This document shows positions 38,589-48,422 of a DNA stretch of 64,000 bases, piece after piece. The stretch is from JACVRW01 sp963820315. GTDB lineage: Bacteria > Actinomycetota > Thermoleophilia > Solirubrobacterales > Thermoleophilaceae. Each line of letters begins with the position of its first letter. The stretch's first letter is position 1. The stretch is taken from assembly GCA_963820315.1 (NCBI GenBank), contig CAWFZK010000042.1, positions 86,341 to 150,340 of the forward strand, in the 5' to 3' direction. The notes under the pieces were generated by a model. It saw nothing but the letters and a program-made list of their open reading frames with translations. It searched no databases and was not told the origin of the DNA. Both the position numbers and the translations under genes were made by a program.

Positions 38589-39743
38589 TCATCTCATGCC
38601 ACTTTCCATCAACTCGGCCAACTCCTCCAGCGACGCTAGTGAGTTGCCGGCCAGAAAATGATCGACGTACGGGAGCGCCGCCTGCATGCCGACGGTCAGC
38701 GGCTCGTAGGCCGGGTGAGCCTTCAGCGGATTGAGCCAGATCAGCGAGTGCGCGCAGCGGCCGAGCCGCGCCATCTCGGTGGCCAGCTGCTCCGGGTCGC
38801 CGCGATCCCAGCCGTCCGAGAGCAGCACGACGATCGCGCCGCGCCCGAGCCGGCGGCCGTGCTCGCGGTTGAGCGTGGCGAGCGCGTCGCCGATGCGCGT
38901 GCCGCCGGACCAGTCGTCGGCGGCGCCGGCGGCACGGTCGAGCGCGCGGTCGGGGTCGCGCCCCGAGAGCTCGGCGGTGACGCGCGTGAGCCGGGTGCCG
39001 AACACGAACGCCTCGACGCGCCGGCGGGCGGCCACGCACGCCTGCATGTACTGGAGCAGCATGCGCGCGTAGGGCTCCATCGAGCCCGAGACGTCGCAGA
39101 CGAGCACGAGCGGGCGCGGGCGCTCGGCGGGCTCACGCCAGTGGCGTTCGAATGGCTCGCCGCCGCTGCGCAGCGACGCGCGCATCGTGCGCCGCAGGTC
39201 GGGCCGCGCGGCGTGGGGCGGAGCGCCTCGGCGCCGGGCCGGCCGCGTGCGGCGACTCGGCCGCATGGGGCCCGTGCCCGCGAGGCGGCGCATGATCGTG
39301 CGCGCGCTGCGGCGCTCGCTCTCGCTGTAGTCGGCGAAGTCCTTGTCCGCCCGCAACTCGACGTCGGACCAGGCGGCGGGCAGGACCTCGATCCCCTCGG
39401 GCGTCGCCGGCTGCCGCACCTCGGGCGCCGGCATCGCCACCCGCGGAAGCACGAGCGAGGCGACCTCGTCGAGCGCCGGGGGAACATCCGGGGTCTCGGG
39501 CAGCGGCGCCGAGAACCACTCGGCAAAGGCGGCGTCGAACGCCTCGAGGTCATCCCGGCGCGAGCACAGCGAGGCGCGCAGGGCGAAATAGGCGGTGCTG
39601 CGGTCCGACGGGTCGATCGCGCCGAGCGCTCGGTGCGCCGCCAGCAGCTCGCCGATCCCGACGCGCGCGCCGCCGGCGCGCATCGACGCCACGAGCAGCG
39701 TCAGCCGCCCGGTCAGGCGGGCGCCGGGGCGGTCGCGCTTCAC
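38589..39743 (-). CDS. VWA domain protein (CoxE-like)
   Basis: 384 residues. The C-terminal half is a von Willebrand A fold: LVCDVSGSMEPYARM (MIDAS D-x-S-x-S), DWSGGTRIGDAL (MIDAS Thr) and VVLLSDGWDRGD. The N-terminal ~190 residues are helical and charged with an arginine-rich segment (RPSRRTRPARRRG). Together with the MoxR ATPase this pair matures molybdo-enzymes of the CO dehydrogenase type, probably by metal/sulfur insertion at the active site. Its GTG overlaps the ATPase stop (GTGA). Confidence 0.88.
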   Translation of the reverse strand: MKRDRPGARLTGRLTLLVASMRAGGARVGIGELLAAHRALGAIDPSDRSTAYFALRASLCSRRDDLEAFDAAFAEWFSAPLPETPDVPPALDEVASLVLPRVAMPAPEVRQPATPEGIEVLPAAWSDVELRADKDFADYSESERRSARTIMRRLAGTGPMRPSRRTRPARRRGAPPHAARPDLRRTMRASLRSGGEPFERHWREPAERPRPLVLVCDVSGSMEPYARMLLQYMQACVAARRRVEAFVFGTRLTRVTAELSGRDPDRALDRAAGAADDWSGGTRIGDALATLNREHGRRLGRGAIVVLLSDGWDRGDPEQLATEMARLGRCAHSLIWLNPLKAHPAYEPLTVGMQAALPYVDHFLAGNSLASLEELAELMESGMR

Positions 39744-40582
39744 GGCTTGTCGCCCGCCATGTCGCGCAGCAGCCCGCCGTTCCGGACCTGGTCGATGTCC
39801 TCGCGCACCTTGAGCGCCACGCCGAGCGTCTCCTCGAGATCGTCAGAGTCGAGCGCGAGCAGCGCCTGCGCCCAGGCGATCGTCTCGCCGACGCCGGGCA
39901 GCTTGTAGAGGTCCTCGCCGCGCAGGCGCGCGACCGCGGCGCACACGCGCCCGGCCACCTCGTCCGAGACGCCCGGCAGCCGCGCGTGGACTATCTCCGT
40001 CTCGCGCGCGGGCGACGGGTAGTCGATCCAGTGGTAGAGGCAGCGGCGCTTGAGCGCGTCGTGGAGCTCACGCGTGCGGTTCGACGTGACGACCACGAGC
40101 GGCCGGCGCTCTGCCCGCACCGTCCCGAGCTCCGGGATCGAGACCTGGAAGTCCGACAGGAACTCGAGCAGGAAGGCCTCGAACTCGTCGTCGGCGCGGT
40201 CGATCTCGTCGATCAGGAGCACGACCGGCTCGCTCGCCTGGAGCGCGTCGAGCAGCGGGCGGCGCAGCAGGAAGCGCTCCGAGTAGAGAGGCTCCTCGTC
40301 ATCGCCCGCGCGCAGATGCAGCAGCTGGCGCGCGTAGTCCCAGTCGTAGAGAGCGTGATGGACATCGATGCCCTCGTGGCACTGGAGCCGGATCAGCCTG
40401 GCGCCGGTGGCGGCGGCGAGCGCCTTGCCGACCTCCGTCTTGCCCACGCCCGCCTCGCCCTCCAGCAGCAGCGGCTGCTCGAGCGCGACCGCCAGAAAGA
40501 CGGCGACGGAGAGGCCCCGGTCGGCGAGATAGCTCTCGCCCGCCAGGGCCTCCTGGACGGCTACGGGGCTGTCGAGACTCAG
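39740..40582 (-). CDS. MoxR-type AAA+ ATPase (CoxD-like)
   Basis: 280 residues: Walker A EGEAGVGKTE, Walker B VVLLIDEIDRAD, sensor TSNRTRELHDALKRRC and the arginine finger in RRCLYHWIDYP. Works with the VWA partner downstream as a chaperone ATPase for molybdo-enzyme maturation. There is no ATG, GTG or TTG in the first ~35 codons of the frame; the CTG at 40580-40582 overlaps the FAD-subunit stop (CTGA) just as the other genes of this operon overlap, so a CTG start is proposed. The same open frame continues upstream only through out-of-frame sequence of the other subunits. Confidence 0.85.
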   Translation of the reverse strand: MSLDSPVAVQEALAGESYLADRGLSVAVFLAVALEQPLLLEGEAGVGKTEVGKALAAATGARLIRLQCHEGIDVHHALYDWDYARQLLHLRAGDDEEPLYSERFLLRRPLLDALQASEPVVLLIDEIDRADDEFEAFLLEFLSDFQVSIPELGTVRAERRPLVVVTSNRTRELHDALKRRCLYHWIDYPSPARETEIVHARLPGVSDEVAGRVCAAVARLRGEDLYKLPGVGETIAWAQALLALDSDDLEETLGVALKVREDIDQVRNGGLLRDMAGDKP

Positions 40583-41427
40583 AGCCCTGCTGCCTCCTCC
40601 AGCGCCCGCCGCGTGAGCACGCGCGCGAGGTGGCGCTTGTACTCGGGTGTCGCGTTCAGGTCGCCCGGCGGCTCGGTGCCCTCCGCGGCGTGCTGCGCGG
40701 CCGCGGCGATCGAGCCGGCGTCGAGAGCGCCGCCGCGCAGCGCGTCCTCCGCCGTGGTGGCGCGCACCGGCGTCGTGCCCATGTGTGTCAGCCCGATCCG
40801 CACGTCCGCGCAGGAGCCGTCGTCCGCCTTCTTGACGACCGCGGCCACGCCCACCATCGCCCAGTCCTCGGCGCGGCGGGTGAACTTCTGGTAGCCGATG
40901 CCGTAGCCGTCGAGCGCGGGCAGGCGGATGCTCGTGATCACCTCGTCCTGGCCGAGCGTGGTCGTGAGGTAGTCCTCGAAGAGGTCGGCCGCCGCGATCT
41001 CGCGGTCGCCGCCGGGGCCGCGCACGGCCACCTCGCCGTCGCAGGCGAGCAGCACGGCGGGCAGGTCCGACGGCCGGGTCGCCGTGCGCGAGCGAGCCGC
41101 CGATCGTGCCGCGGTTGCGCACCTGCTGGTCGGCGATCAGCGGACGCGGCGCGCGATGGCGAGCCCGAGCTCCGGCGTGTCCTGGAGGTCGGCGTGGCGC
41201 GTCATCGGCCCGATCCGCCAGGAGCCGTTGTCGCGCTGGATCCCGTGCAGCCCGGGGATGTTCTTCAGGTCGATCAGCACGGTCGGCGCCGCGAGCCGCA
41301 GCTTCATCAGCGGCAGCAGCGAGTGGCCGCCGGCGAGCAGCTTCGCGTCCTCGCCGTTCTCGTGCAGCATCCGGATCGCCTCCTCGAGGCTCTCCGGCGC
41401 CTCGTAGTCGAACGCTGCGGGGATCAT
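40579..41427 (-). pseudogene. FAD-binding subunit of a CO dehydrogenase-like molybdo-enzyme (CoxM-like), two frameshifts
   Basis: The start ATG overlaps the large-subunit stop (ATGA). FAD-binding PCMH domain pattern: LLAGGHSLLPLMKLRLAAP, then after a shift near 41150 LIADQQVRNRGTIGGSLAHGDP, then after a second near 41085 SDLPAVLLAC...EVITSIRLP...KFTRRAEDWAMVGVAA. Frame order 1-2-1, so the two shifts compensate. Rejoined length ~282 residues, normal for CoxM. It passes electrons from the 2Fe-2S subunit to FAD and on to quinone or another acceptor. Confidence 0.83.
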
Positions 41428-43870
41428 GCCCCACCTCCTTCGTCCGGGCCGGCCGGCCCGCTGCCCGACGCACCCTGTCCGTGCTCGCCGAGCGGCCTGC
41501 CCTGCTCGGTTGCGCGCGGGCCGTCGCCCGGCCGCCGGCCGCCTCGATCGCCTGCCAGACCCGCATCGGCGTCATCGGCATGTCGAGCTCGCTCCACGCC
41601 GAGCGGCGCGAGCGCGTCGAGCACCGCCGCCGCCACGGCCGGCGTGGCCGCGATCGTGCCGGCCTCGCCGATGCCCTTGACGCCGAGCGAGTTGACCGGC
41701 GACGGGGTCTCGGTGCGGTCGGTCTCGAATGACGGCATCTCGGCGGCCGTCGGCAGCGCGTAGTCGACGAACGTGCCCGTGACGAGCTGGCCGTCCTCGT
41801 CGTAGACGACCTGCTCGTAGAGCGCCTGGCCGATCGCGTGCGACGATGCCGCCGTGGATCTGGCCGTCGATCAGCATCGGGTTGATCGCCGGGCCGCAGT
41901 CGTCGACCGCGGCGTAGCGCACGACCTTCACCTTGCCGGTCTCCGCGTCCACCTCGACGACGCACGCGTGCGCGCCGAACGGGAACACGAAGTTCTCGGG
42001 GTCGTAGAAGGAGCTCTCCTCGAGGCCCGGCTCGATGTCCGTCGGCAGCTCCTGCGGCGGGATGTGCGCCGCGCCGGAGATCTCGGCCATCGTCATCGAC
42101 TTGTCCGGCGAGCCCTTGACCTGGTACTTGCCGTCGGTCAACTCGATGTCGTCGGGCGACGCCTCGAGCATGGCCGCGCAGATGCGCTTGGCCTTGTCCT
42201 GCACCTTGCGCGCCGCGCGCGCGAGCGCCTCGCCGCCCACGGCCAGCGAGCGCGAGCCGTAGGTGTTCCAGCCCCACGCGCCCTGGTCGGTGTCGCCGTG
42301 CAGCACGGTCACGTTCTGCGGGTCGATGCCGAGGATGTCGCCCGGCGATCTGCGCGAAGCTCGTGTCGATCCCCTGGCCGTGCGGCGAGGTGCCCGAGTA
42401 GACGATCGCCGAGCCGGTGGGCGTCACCCGCACGTTCGCGGACTCGTAGAACGCCGCATGCAGTCCCACTCCCTGCGGCCCGACAGCGCGCGAGGGCGCC
42501 AGGCCGCAGACCTCGACCCAGGTCGAGAAGCCGACGCCGCGATAGACGCCCTTGCCGCGCAGCTCCTCCTGCTCGCGGCGGAACTCGTCGAGGTCGAACT
42601 TCTCGAGCAGCTTGTCGAGCGTGCCGTGGTAGTCGCCCGAGTCGTAGGTGATCCCGAGCGCCGTCGTGAACGGGAACTCCTCCTTGGCGATGAAGTTCTT
42701 GCGCCGCAGCTCGAGCCGGTCCATGCCGAGCTCGTCGGCGAGGCTGTCCATCGCCAACTCGATCCAGTAGGTCGCCTCCGGCCGGCCGGCGCCGCGGATG
42801 GCGTCCGTGCACATCTTGTTCGTGAAGACGCCGGTGATCTTGATGTCGATCGCCGGCCACTTGTAGCAGCCGCCCATCACGGGGAACCCGAGCGTCGGGA
42901 TGAACGGCGTGAGCAGCATCATGTAGGCGCCCAGGTCGGCGATGATGTCGGCCTTGCAGCCGGTGATCGTGCCGTCGCTCTTCGCGCCGAGCGTGACCGT
43001 GTTGATCTGATCGCGGCCGTGATGGCTCGTGGTCATGTGCTCGGAGCGGGTCTCGGTCCACTTGACCGGGCGCCCGAGCCGCTTGGCGAGCGCGAGCACG
43101 AGCGCCTCCTCGCCGTAAACCTGGAGCTTCGACCCGAAGCCGCCGCCCACGTCCGGAGCCACCACGCGGAGCTTGTCCTCCGGGATACCCAGCATCCCGC
43201 CGAGGATGAAGCGGGCGATGTGGGGGATCTGCGTCGTGGAGTAGAGGGTCAGGCCTTCGCCGCGGGGCTCGGCGATCGAGCAGCGCGGCTCGATCGGCGC
43301 GCCCGAGGTGCGGTGGTTGACGAAGCGCTTGGTGATCGTGACGTCGGCCTCCGAGAGCGCCGCGTCGATGTCCCCGCCGGACACCCCCCATTCATGGGTC
43401 TTGTTGGTGCCGAAGCTCTCCCACACGAGCGGCGCGCCGTCCTCGAGCGCGGCCTCGGGGTCGACGACGACCGGCTTGGGGTCGTATTCGACGATCACCT
43501 CCTCGGCGGCGTCAACCGCGGCACCGCGGCTCGCCGCCACGACCACGGCGACCGGGTCGCCCACGTGCTTTACCTCGCCGCGCTTGAGCGGCCAGTGGTC
43601 GGGCTTGCGGACCTCGACCCCGGGAGGGTTCCAGACCGACGCGAGCCCGCTAAGCGAAGTCAGCCGCGAGCTCCTCGCCGGTGAAGACGGCGACGACCCC
43701 AGGACGCTCCTTGGCGGCGGAGGTGTCGATCGACTCGATGCCCGCATGCGCCTCGGTCGAGCGCACGATCACGGCGTGCAGCATCCCCGGAAGCTGGATG
43801 TCCTCCGTGTAGCGCCCCCGGCCGGTGATCATCCGGGGGTCCTCCTTGCGCTTCATGGAGGTACCGACGT

Positions 43871-43874
<4 letters not shown>
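41424..43874 (-). pseudogene. Molybdopterin-binding large subunit, CO dehydrogenase-like (form II/xanthine dehydrogenase family), several frameshifts
   Basis: GTG start overlaps the 2Fe-2S stop (GTGA). Five segments in shifted frames make one ~815-residue protein: GRGRYTEDIQLPGMLHAVIV; from ~43645 VRKPDHWPLKRGEVKHVGDPVAVVV...; from ~42340 TVLHGDTDQGAWGWNTYGSRS; from ~41850 YEQVVYDEDGQLVTGTF; and near 41590 ELDMPMTPMRVWQAIEAAG; it returns to the original frame near 41540. Most shifts equal one extra base. The active-site loop reads IRGAGRPEA (form II), not the Cys-containing AYxCSFR of form I CODH, so the enzyme may not oxidise CO. MoCo-binding GGGFG and QGID segments are present. Confidence 0.83.
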
Positions 43875-44356
<482 letters not shown>

Positions 44357-44451
44357 TCCATACCTCCCCCGGTTGCTCTCTCTCCCGTGAAGGATGCTAA
44401 GCCCCCTAGCAAGCGGGCGGCGATCACGGCCTGACTATTCTCAGCGCCCGG

Positions 44452-45336
44452 ATGCCGGCCGTCACGAGAACGTTCGAATTCGAGGGCCACCGGCTCGTCT
44501 ACGACGAGTATGGAACAGGCAACCGGGCCGTCGTCCTGCTGCCGGGGCTGCTCTTCTCACGGCGCATGCACGGCCCGCTCGCCGAGGCGCTGGCGGAGCG
44601 CGGCAACCGCGTGCTCTGCCTCGACCTGCTGGGTCATGGCGACTCGGACCGCCCGCCCGAGATGACGAACTACTCGATGACGACCTTCGGCCGCCAGGTG
44701 ATCGCCCTCCTCGACCACACCGAGATCGACAAGGCCGTGCTCGGCGGAGCCTCGCTCGGCGCCAACGCGGCGCTCGAGGCGGCCGCGGCCGCTCCGGAGC
44801 GAGTCAGAGGACTCGTGATCGAGATGCCTGTGCTGGACAACGCCCTGCTCGGTTGCGCGATCGGCTTCACACCGCTGCTCGCCGGGCTGACCTTCGGCGC
44901 CCCGCTGGCACGGCTGGCCGGACGCGCCGCGCGCGTCGTGCCGCGCGGCAGCAACCTGCTCGCGGACATGCTGCTCGACTGGGTCAGCCAGGACCCGAAG
45001 CCGTCGGCCTCGGTGCTCCAGGGCCTCTTCTTCGGCCGCGTCGCTCCGCCGACGGAAGAGCGGCGCAAGCTGGAGCAGCAAACGCTCGTGATCGGCCACT
45101 ACCGCGACCCGATCCACCCGTTCTCCGACTCCGACATGCTCGTGCGGGAGCTGCCGAACGCCCGGCTCGTCGAGGCCTCCTCGATCCTCGAGCTGCGGCT
45201 CACCCCCGAGCGGCTCACGGCCGAGATAACGGGCTTCGTCGACGAGTGCTACCGCTCGCGGGCTCGCGGCGGCGGGCGCAGCCGTTCCGCCGGCTCGAAG
45301 AGCCGCCGCAGCTCCGAGCGGCGACCGTCCACTTAG
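44452..45336 (+). CDS. Alpha/beta hydrolase
   Basis: 294 residues: VLLPGLLFSRRM (oxyanion), LCLDLLGHGDSDRP and nucleophile elbow GGASLGANAAL, i.e. G-x-S-x-G with Ser. The C-terminus is long and basic (SRSAGSKSRRSSERR). Substrate unknown. The ATG has no Shine-Dalgarno; TATTCT lies ten bases upstream (44436-44441). Divergent from the molybdo-enzyme operon, 95 bases apart. Ends 26 bases before the DUF3105-like gene. Confidence 0.83.
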   Translation: MPAVTRTFEFEGHRLVYDEYGTGNRAVVLLPGLLFSRRMHGPLAEALAERGNRVLCLDLLGHGDSDRPPEMTNYSMTTFGRQVIALLDHTEIDKAVLGGASLGANAALEAAAAAPERVRGLVIEMPVLDNALLGCAIGFTPLLAGLTFGAPLARLAGRAARVVPRGSNLLADMLLDWVSQDPKPSASVLQGLFFGRVAPPTEERRKLEQQTLVIGHYRDPIHPFSDSDMLVRELPNARLVEASSILELRLTPERLTAEITGFVDECYRSRARGGGRSRSAGSKSRRSSERRPST

Positions 45337-45362
45337 GCCCGGCTTCACTACGCTTCGCCGCC

Positions 45363-46088
45363 GTGTCACACCGCAGGGAGCAGAAGGAGGCGCTGCGCCG
45401 CGAGCGCGAGGAGCGCGAGCGGCAGGCCCGCGAGGCGAAGCAGCGCAAGCAGCTGGTCGGCTACGGCGCCGCCGGCCTGCTCGTGATCGCCGTCGTGGCG
45501 GTGATCGCCGTCTTCGCACTGGGCGGTGGTGACGACGGCGGCGGCGGCACCGCCAGCGCGTCGACCGATGTGCTGCCGAATGGCGGGAGCGTGCCCGAGC
45601 AGACCGAGTTCGAGGTGCGGCCGGCGGCGCAGGCCGCGGGCTGCCGGCTGCGGACGGTCGAGGGCAGCGGCACCCAGGACCACACCACGTCGCTGGACGA
45701 GCGCGTGAAGTACGACACCAACCCGCCCAGCAGCGGACGCCACTACCAGATCCCGGCCGAGGACGGCGCTTACAGCGAGGCGCCCACGGACGAGGAGCTC
45801 GTGCACGGCCTGGAGCACGGCCGCGTGATCATCTGGTTCAAGCCGAGCCTGCCCGAGCAGGACCGCGCGAACCTCAAGGCCCTCTTCGACGAGGACACCT
45901 ACCAGATGTTCCTCGTGCCGCGCCGCAACATGCCGTACGCGGTCGCTGCCACGGCCTGGAACGGCGACCCGACGCCCAACGGACGCGGCCAGCTGCTGCT
46001 CTGCAACGAGGTGACGCCGGAGATGTACGACGCACTGCGCGCGTTCCGCGACGAGCACCGCTCGCGCGGCCCCGAGCCGGTCCCCTAA
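45363..46088 (+). CDS. DUF3105 domain protein, membrane-anchored
   Basis: 241 residues: a charged coiled-coil N-terminus (REQKEALRREREERERQAREAK), one TM helix (about 34-54), a Gly/Asp-rich linker, then the extracytoplasmic DUF3105 domain with VHGLEHGRVIIWFKPSL and YAVAATAWN. The family is widespread in actinobacteria and unassigned. GTG 45363 is used; TACGCT lies eight bases upstream (45349-45354), a leaderless pattern. Confidence 0.82.
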   Translation: MSHRREQKEALRREREERERQAREAKQRKQLVGYGAAGLLVIAVVAVIAVFALGGGDDGGGGTASASTDVLPNGGSVPEQTEFEVRPAAQAAGCRLRTVEGSGTQDHTTSLDERVKYDTNPPSSGRHYQIPAEDGAYSEAPTDEELVHGLEHGRVIIWFKPSLPEQDRANLKALFDEDTYQMFLVPRRNMPYAVAATAWNGDPTPNGRGQLLLCNEVTPEMYDALRAFRDEHRSRGPEPVP

Positions 46089-46171
46089 GCGGGCGCCGCA
46101 TTGCATCTGGGCTGCCTGCAAGAGATCTTGCGGGCCCGCAACCAGCCCCCTGACAACGTGTTTCGGGAAAG

Positions 46172-47830
46172 GTGAAGCTGCTCGCTCCCGCAGCCGCGCT
46201 CGTCTGCGGCCTGGTATCCGCCTCCCCAGCGCTCGCCGCGCGGACGGCCCCTGTCGACTTCGAGCTCGCCCCCGAGGCGGGCGATCAGGCCGTGAGCTCC
46301 GCCACCGGGGCTGTCGTGTCGAGCAGGCTTGCCACCCCGCGGCGCTTCAACCTGGTCGGGATGCGCTGGCGCGGGCGCTCGCGCCCCGACATCGAGCTGC
46401 GCGTGCGCCGCGGCGGCCGCTGGAGCCGCTGGGCGCACCTCCACGCCGAGCCCGAGCACAACCCCGACCCCGGCCAGGGCGAGCGCCAGACGGCCGGCTC
46501 GGAGCCGATCTGGGTCGGCCGGGCGGGGGCCGTCCAGTACAAGCTGAGCCGGCGTCTGCCCGGACTGCGCCTGCACTTCGTCGATGTGGGCGCCCGTCCA
46601 GCTCGCCTGCGCGCGCGGGCGGCCCAGGCCACGCCTCCCCCATACGTGACGCGCGCGCAGTGGGGTGCGAGCGGTTGCCCACCGCGGGCCGCGCCGGACT
46701 ACGGCGAGGTGCGCGCCGTGCACGTCCACCACACGGTCTCGCTGAACGACTACACGCCGGCCGAGTCGCCCGGCATCGTGCTCGCCGTCTGCCGCTACCA
46801 CCGCAACTCGAACGGCTGGAACGACATCGGCTACAACGCGCTCGTCGACAAGTACGGCACGCTTTTCGAGGGCCGCGCCGGTGGCCTCGACCAGGCCGTG
46901 ATCGGCGCGCAGGCGCAGGGGTTCAACTCGGTCACCGCGGGGATCTCGAACATCGGCGACCACACGAGCCTCCCGCAGACCCCGGAGGCGCTCTCCGCGA
47001 TGGCCAGCTACATCCGCTGGAAGCTCGCCGTGCACGGCCAGCCGCTCGCCGGCCGCGTGACGGTCACGAGCTCCGGCGGCTCGGCGAGCAAGTACGGCGC
47101 GGGCGCCCGCGTGACGCTCGAGCGCGTGATCGGCCACCGCGACACCGGCCGGACCGCCTGTCCCGGCGCCGCGCTGTACGCGCAGCTACCCGAGCTGCGC
47201 ACGCTCGTCGAGACGGGCAGCGTGGCGCCCTTCCAGTCCTTCGCCACCCGGCTCAGCGCCGGGCTCACCGACGACAGCATCGACTTCGGCGAGCCCGCGC
47301 CCGTGTCCGGTGCCCTGCTCGACCCGAGCGGGCTGCCGCTCGCCGGCGAGCAGCTCGAGCTCCAGGTGGCGAGCGACGGCTCCTGGCGGACGGCTCGGCG
47401 CATCACCACCGGCCCGGACGGGGCCTTCTTCAGCGAGCTCAAGCCGTCCCGGCGCATGTACGTGCGCGTGCGCTATCCCGGCCGCGCGCCGCTGCGGCGG
47501 GCGACCTCGACGCGGCTCCTCCTCCACCTGCACCCGGTGATCCTCGTAACCGAGCGGCCGCGCCGGGGCGTGCGCGGCGAGCCGGTCGTGATCGGGGGCA
47601 GCGTCGGCCCGCGCAAGCCGGTGCTGCGGCTCGTCGTACAGCAGCAGCGCGGTACGCGCTGGCGCAAGGTCTACGCGCGCAACGTGCGCGCGCGCCGCGG
47701 GCTCTTCGAGACTTCGTTCACGCCGTCACGCAGCGGGCGCTACCGCTACTACCTCGTCGCGCCGTCGGACCTCGACACCGATCGCGGCGCCACCGAGCGC
47801 TACCCGCTGCGCGTCACCAACCCTGCTTGA
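46172..47830 (+). CDS. Secreted N-acetylmuramoyl-L-alanine amidase (PGRP) with C-terminal repeat domains
   Basis: 552 residues. Signal peptide (LVCGLVSASPALAARTA), a beta-rich first domain, then the PGRP/amidase-2 domain near residues 155-350: VRAVHVHHTVSLNDYTP (zinc His), YHRNSNGWNDIGYNALVDKYGTLFEGRAGG and VIGHRDTGRTACPGA (zinc His, Cys). Two Ig-like repeat domains follow. It cleaves the stem peptide from the glycan strand in peptidoglycan. The GTG start has no clear Shine-Dalgarno. 3' end overlaps the sugar transferase by 17 bases. Confidence 0.88.
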   Translation: MKLLAPAAALVCGLVSASPALAARTAPVDFELAPEAGDQAVSSATGAVVSSRLATPRRFNLVGMRWRGRSRPDIELRVRRGGRWSRWAHLHAEPEHNPDPGQGERQTAGSEPIWVGRAGAVQYKLSRRLPGLRLHFVDVGARPARLRARAAQATPPPYVTRAQWGASGCPPRAAPDYGEVRAVHVHHTVSLNDYTPAESPGIVLAVCRYHRNSNGWNDIGYNALVDKYGTLFEGRAGGLDQAVIGAQAQGFNSVTAGISNIGDHTSLPQTPEALSAMASYIRWKLAVHGQPLAGRVTVTSSGGSASKYGAGARVTLERVIGHRDTGRTACPGAALYAQLPELRTLVETGSVAPFQSFATRLSAGLTDDSIDFGEPAPVSGALLDPSGLPLAGEQLELQVASDGSWRTARRITTGPDGAFFSELKPSRRMYVRVRYPGRAPLRRATSTRLLLHLHPVILVTERPRRGVRGEPVVIGGSVGPRKPVLRLVVQQQRGTRWRKVYARNVRARRGLFETSFTPSRSGRYRYYLVAPSDLDTDRGATERYPLRVTNPA

Positions 47831-48395
47831 GCTCCTCGCTGTAGAGGCCGCGGCCGCTGGCGAGCATCCGCGCCGTGCGCGCGAGGATGCGCAGGTCGAG
47901 CCGCAGCGAGCGATGCTCGACGTACCAGACGTCGAGCTCGATCCGCTCCGGCCATGGCAGCGAGGTGCGGCCGTTGATCTGGGCCCAGCCGGTGATACCC
48001 GGCTTGACCTCGAGCCGGCGCCGCTGGCGCTCGGTGTAGCGGTCGACCTGCTCCTGCACCGTCGGCCGCGGGCCGACGATCGCGAGATCACCGCGCACGA
48101 CGTTGACCAGGTTCGGCAGCTCGTCGAGCGAGAAGCGGCGCAGCAGCCGGCCCACGCGCGTGATGCGCGGGTCGCCCTCGAGCACGTAGATCCCGGCGCC
48201 CATGGACTCGGCGCCGGGCACCATCGTGCGCAGCTTCAAGAGCGCGAAGGGGCGCCCGTGCTTGCCGACCCGGCGCTGGCTGTAGAAGACGGGCCCGCGG
48301 CTCTCGATCTTGATCGCGAGCGCCGCCAGGGCCAGGAGCGGAGCGGTCACGACGAGCAGCACGCCCGCGAGCACGAGGTCCAGCGGGCGGTTCAT
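47814..48395 (-). CDS. Bacterial sugar transferase (priming glycosyl-1-phosphate transferase)
   Basis: 193 residues: one N-terminal helix (DLVLAGVLLVVTAPLLALAALAI), then the WcaJ/PglC-type catalytic domain with KLRTMVPGAE, RFSLDELPNLVNVVRGDLAIVGPRP and GITGWAQINGR, the DE and RPT/RP signature. It transfers a sugar-1-phosphate to undecaprenyl phosphate and starts repeat-unit assembly. Short, PglC-like form without the extra N-terminal helices. Divergent from the first glycosyltransferase; start of the exopolysaccharide locus. Confidence 0.92.
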   Translation of the reverse strand: MNRPLDLVLAGVLLVVTAPLLALAALAIKIESRGPVFYSQRRVGKHGRPFALLKLRTMVPGAESMGAGIYVLEGDPRITRVGRLLRRFSLDELPNLVNVVRGDLAIVGPRPTVQEQVDRYTERQRRRLEVKPGITGWAQINGRTSLPWPERIELDVWYVEHRSLRLDLRILARTARMLASGRGLYSEELKQGW

Positions 48396-48422
48396 GGCGT
48401 ACTAGGTTTCGGGCGCACCGGG

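Noticed and set aside
39740..43747. Apparent 1335-residue fusion reading through the molybdopterin, FAD and ATPase genes
   Set aside because: Only parts of it (42340-43645 and the ATPase) are the true frame; the rest is out-of-frame sequence that stays open because of high GC. Stop/start overlaps between the real genes show they are separate.
46089..46171. Possible c-di-AMP (ydaO-type) riboswitch before the amidase
   Set aside because: Only a short GCAAGA/TCTTGC hairpin is visible; the conserved ydaO core is not there and the gap is too short.
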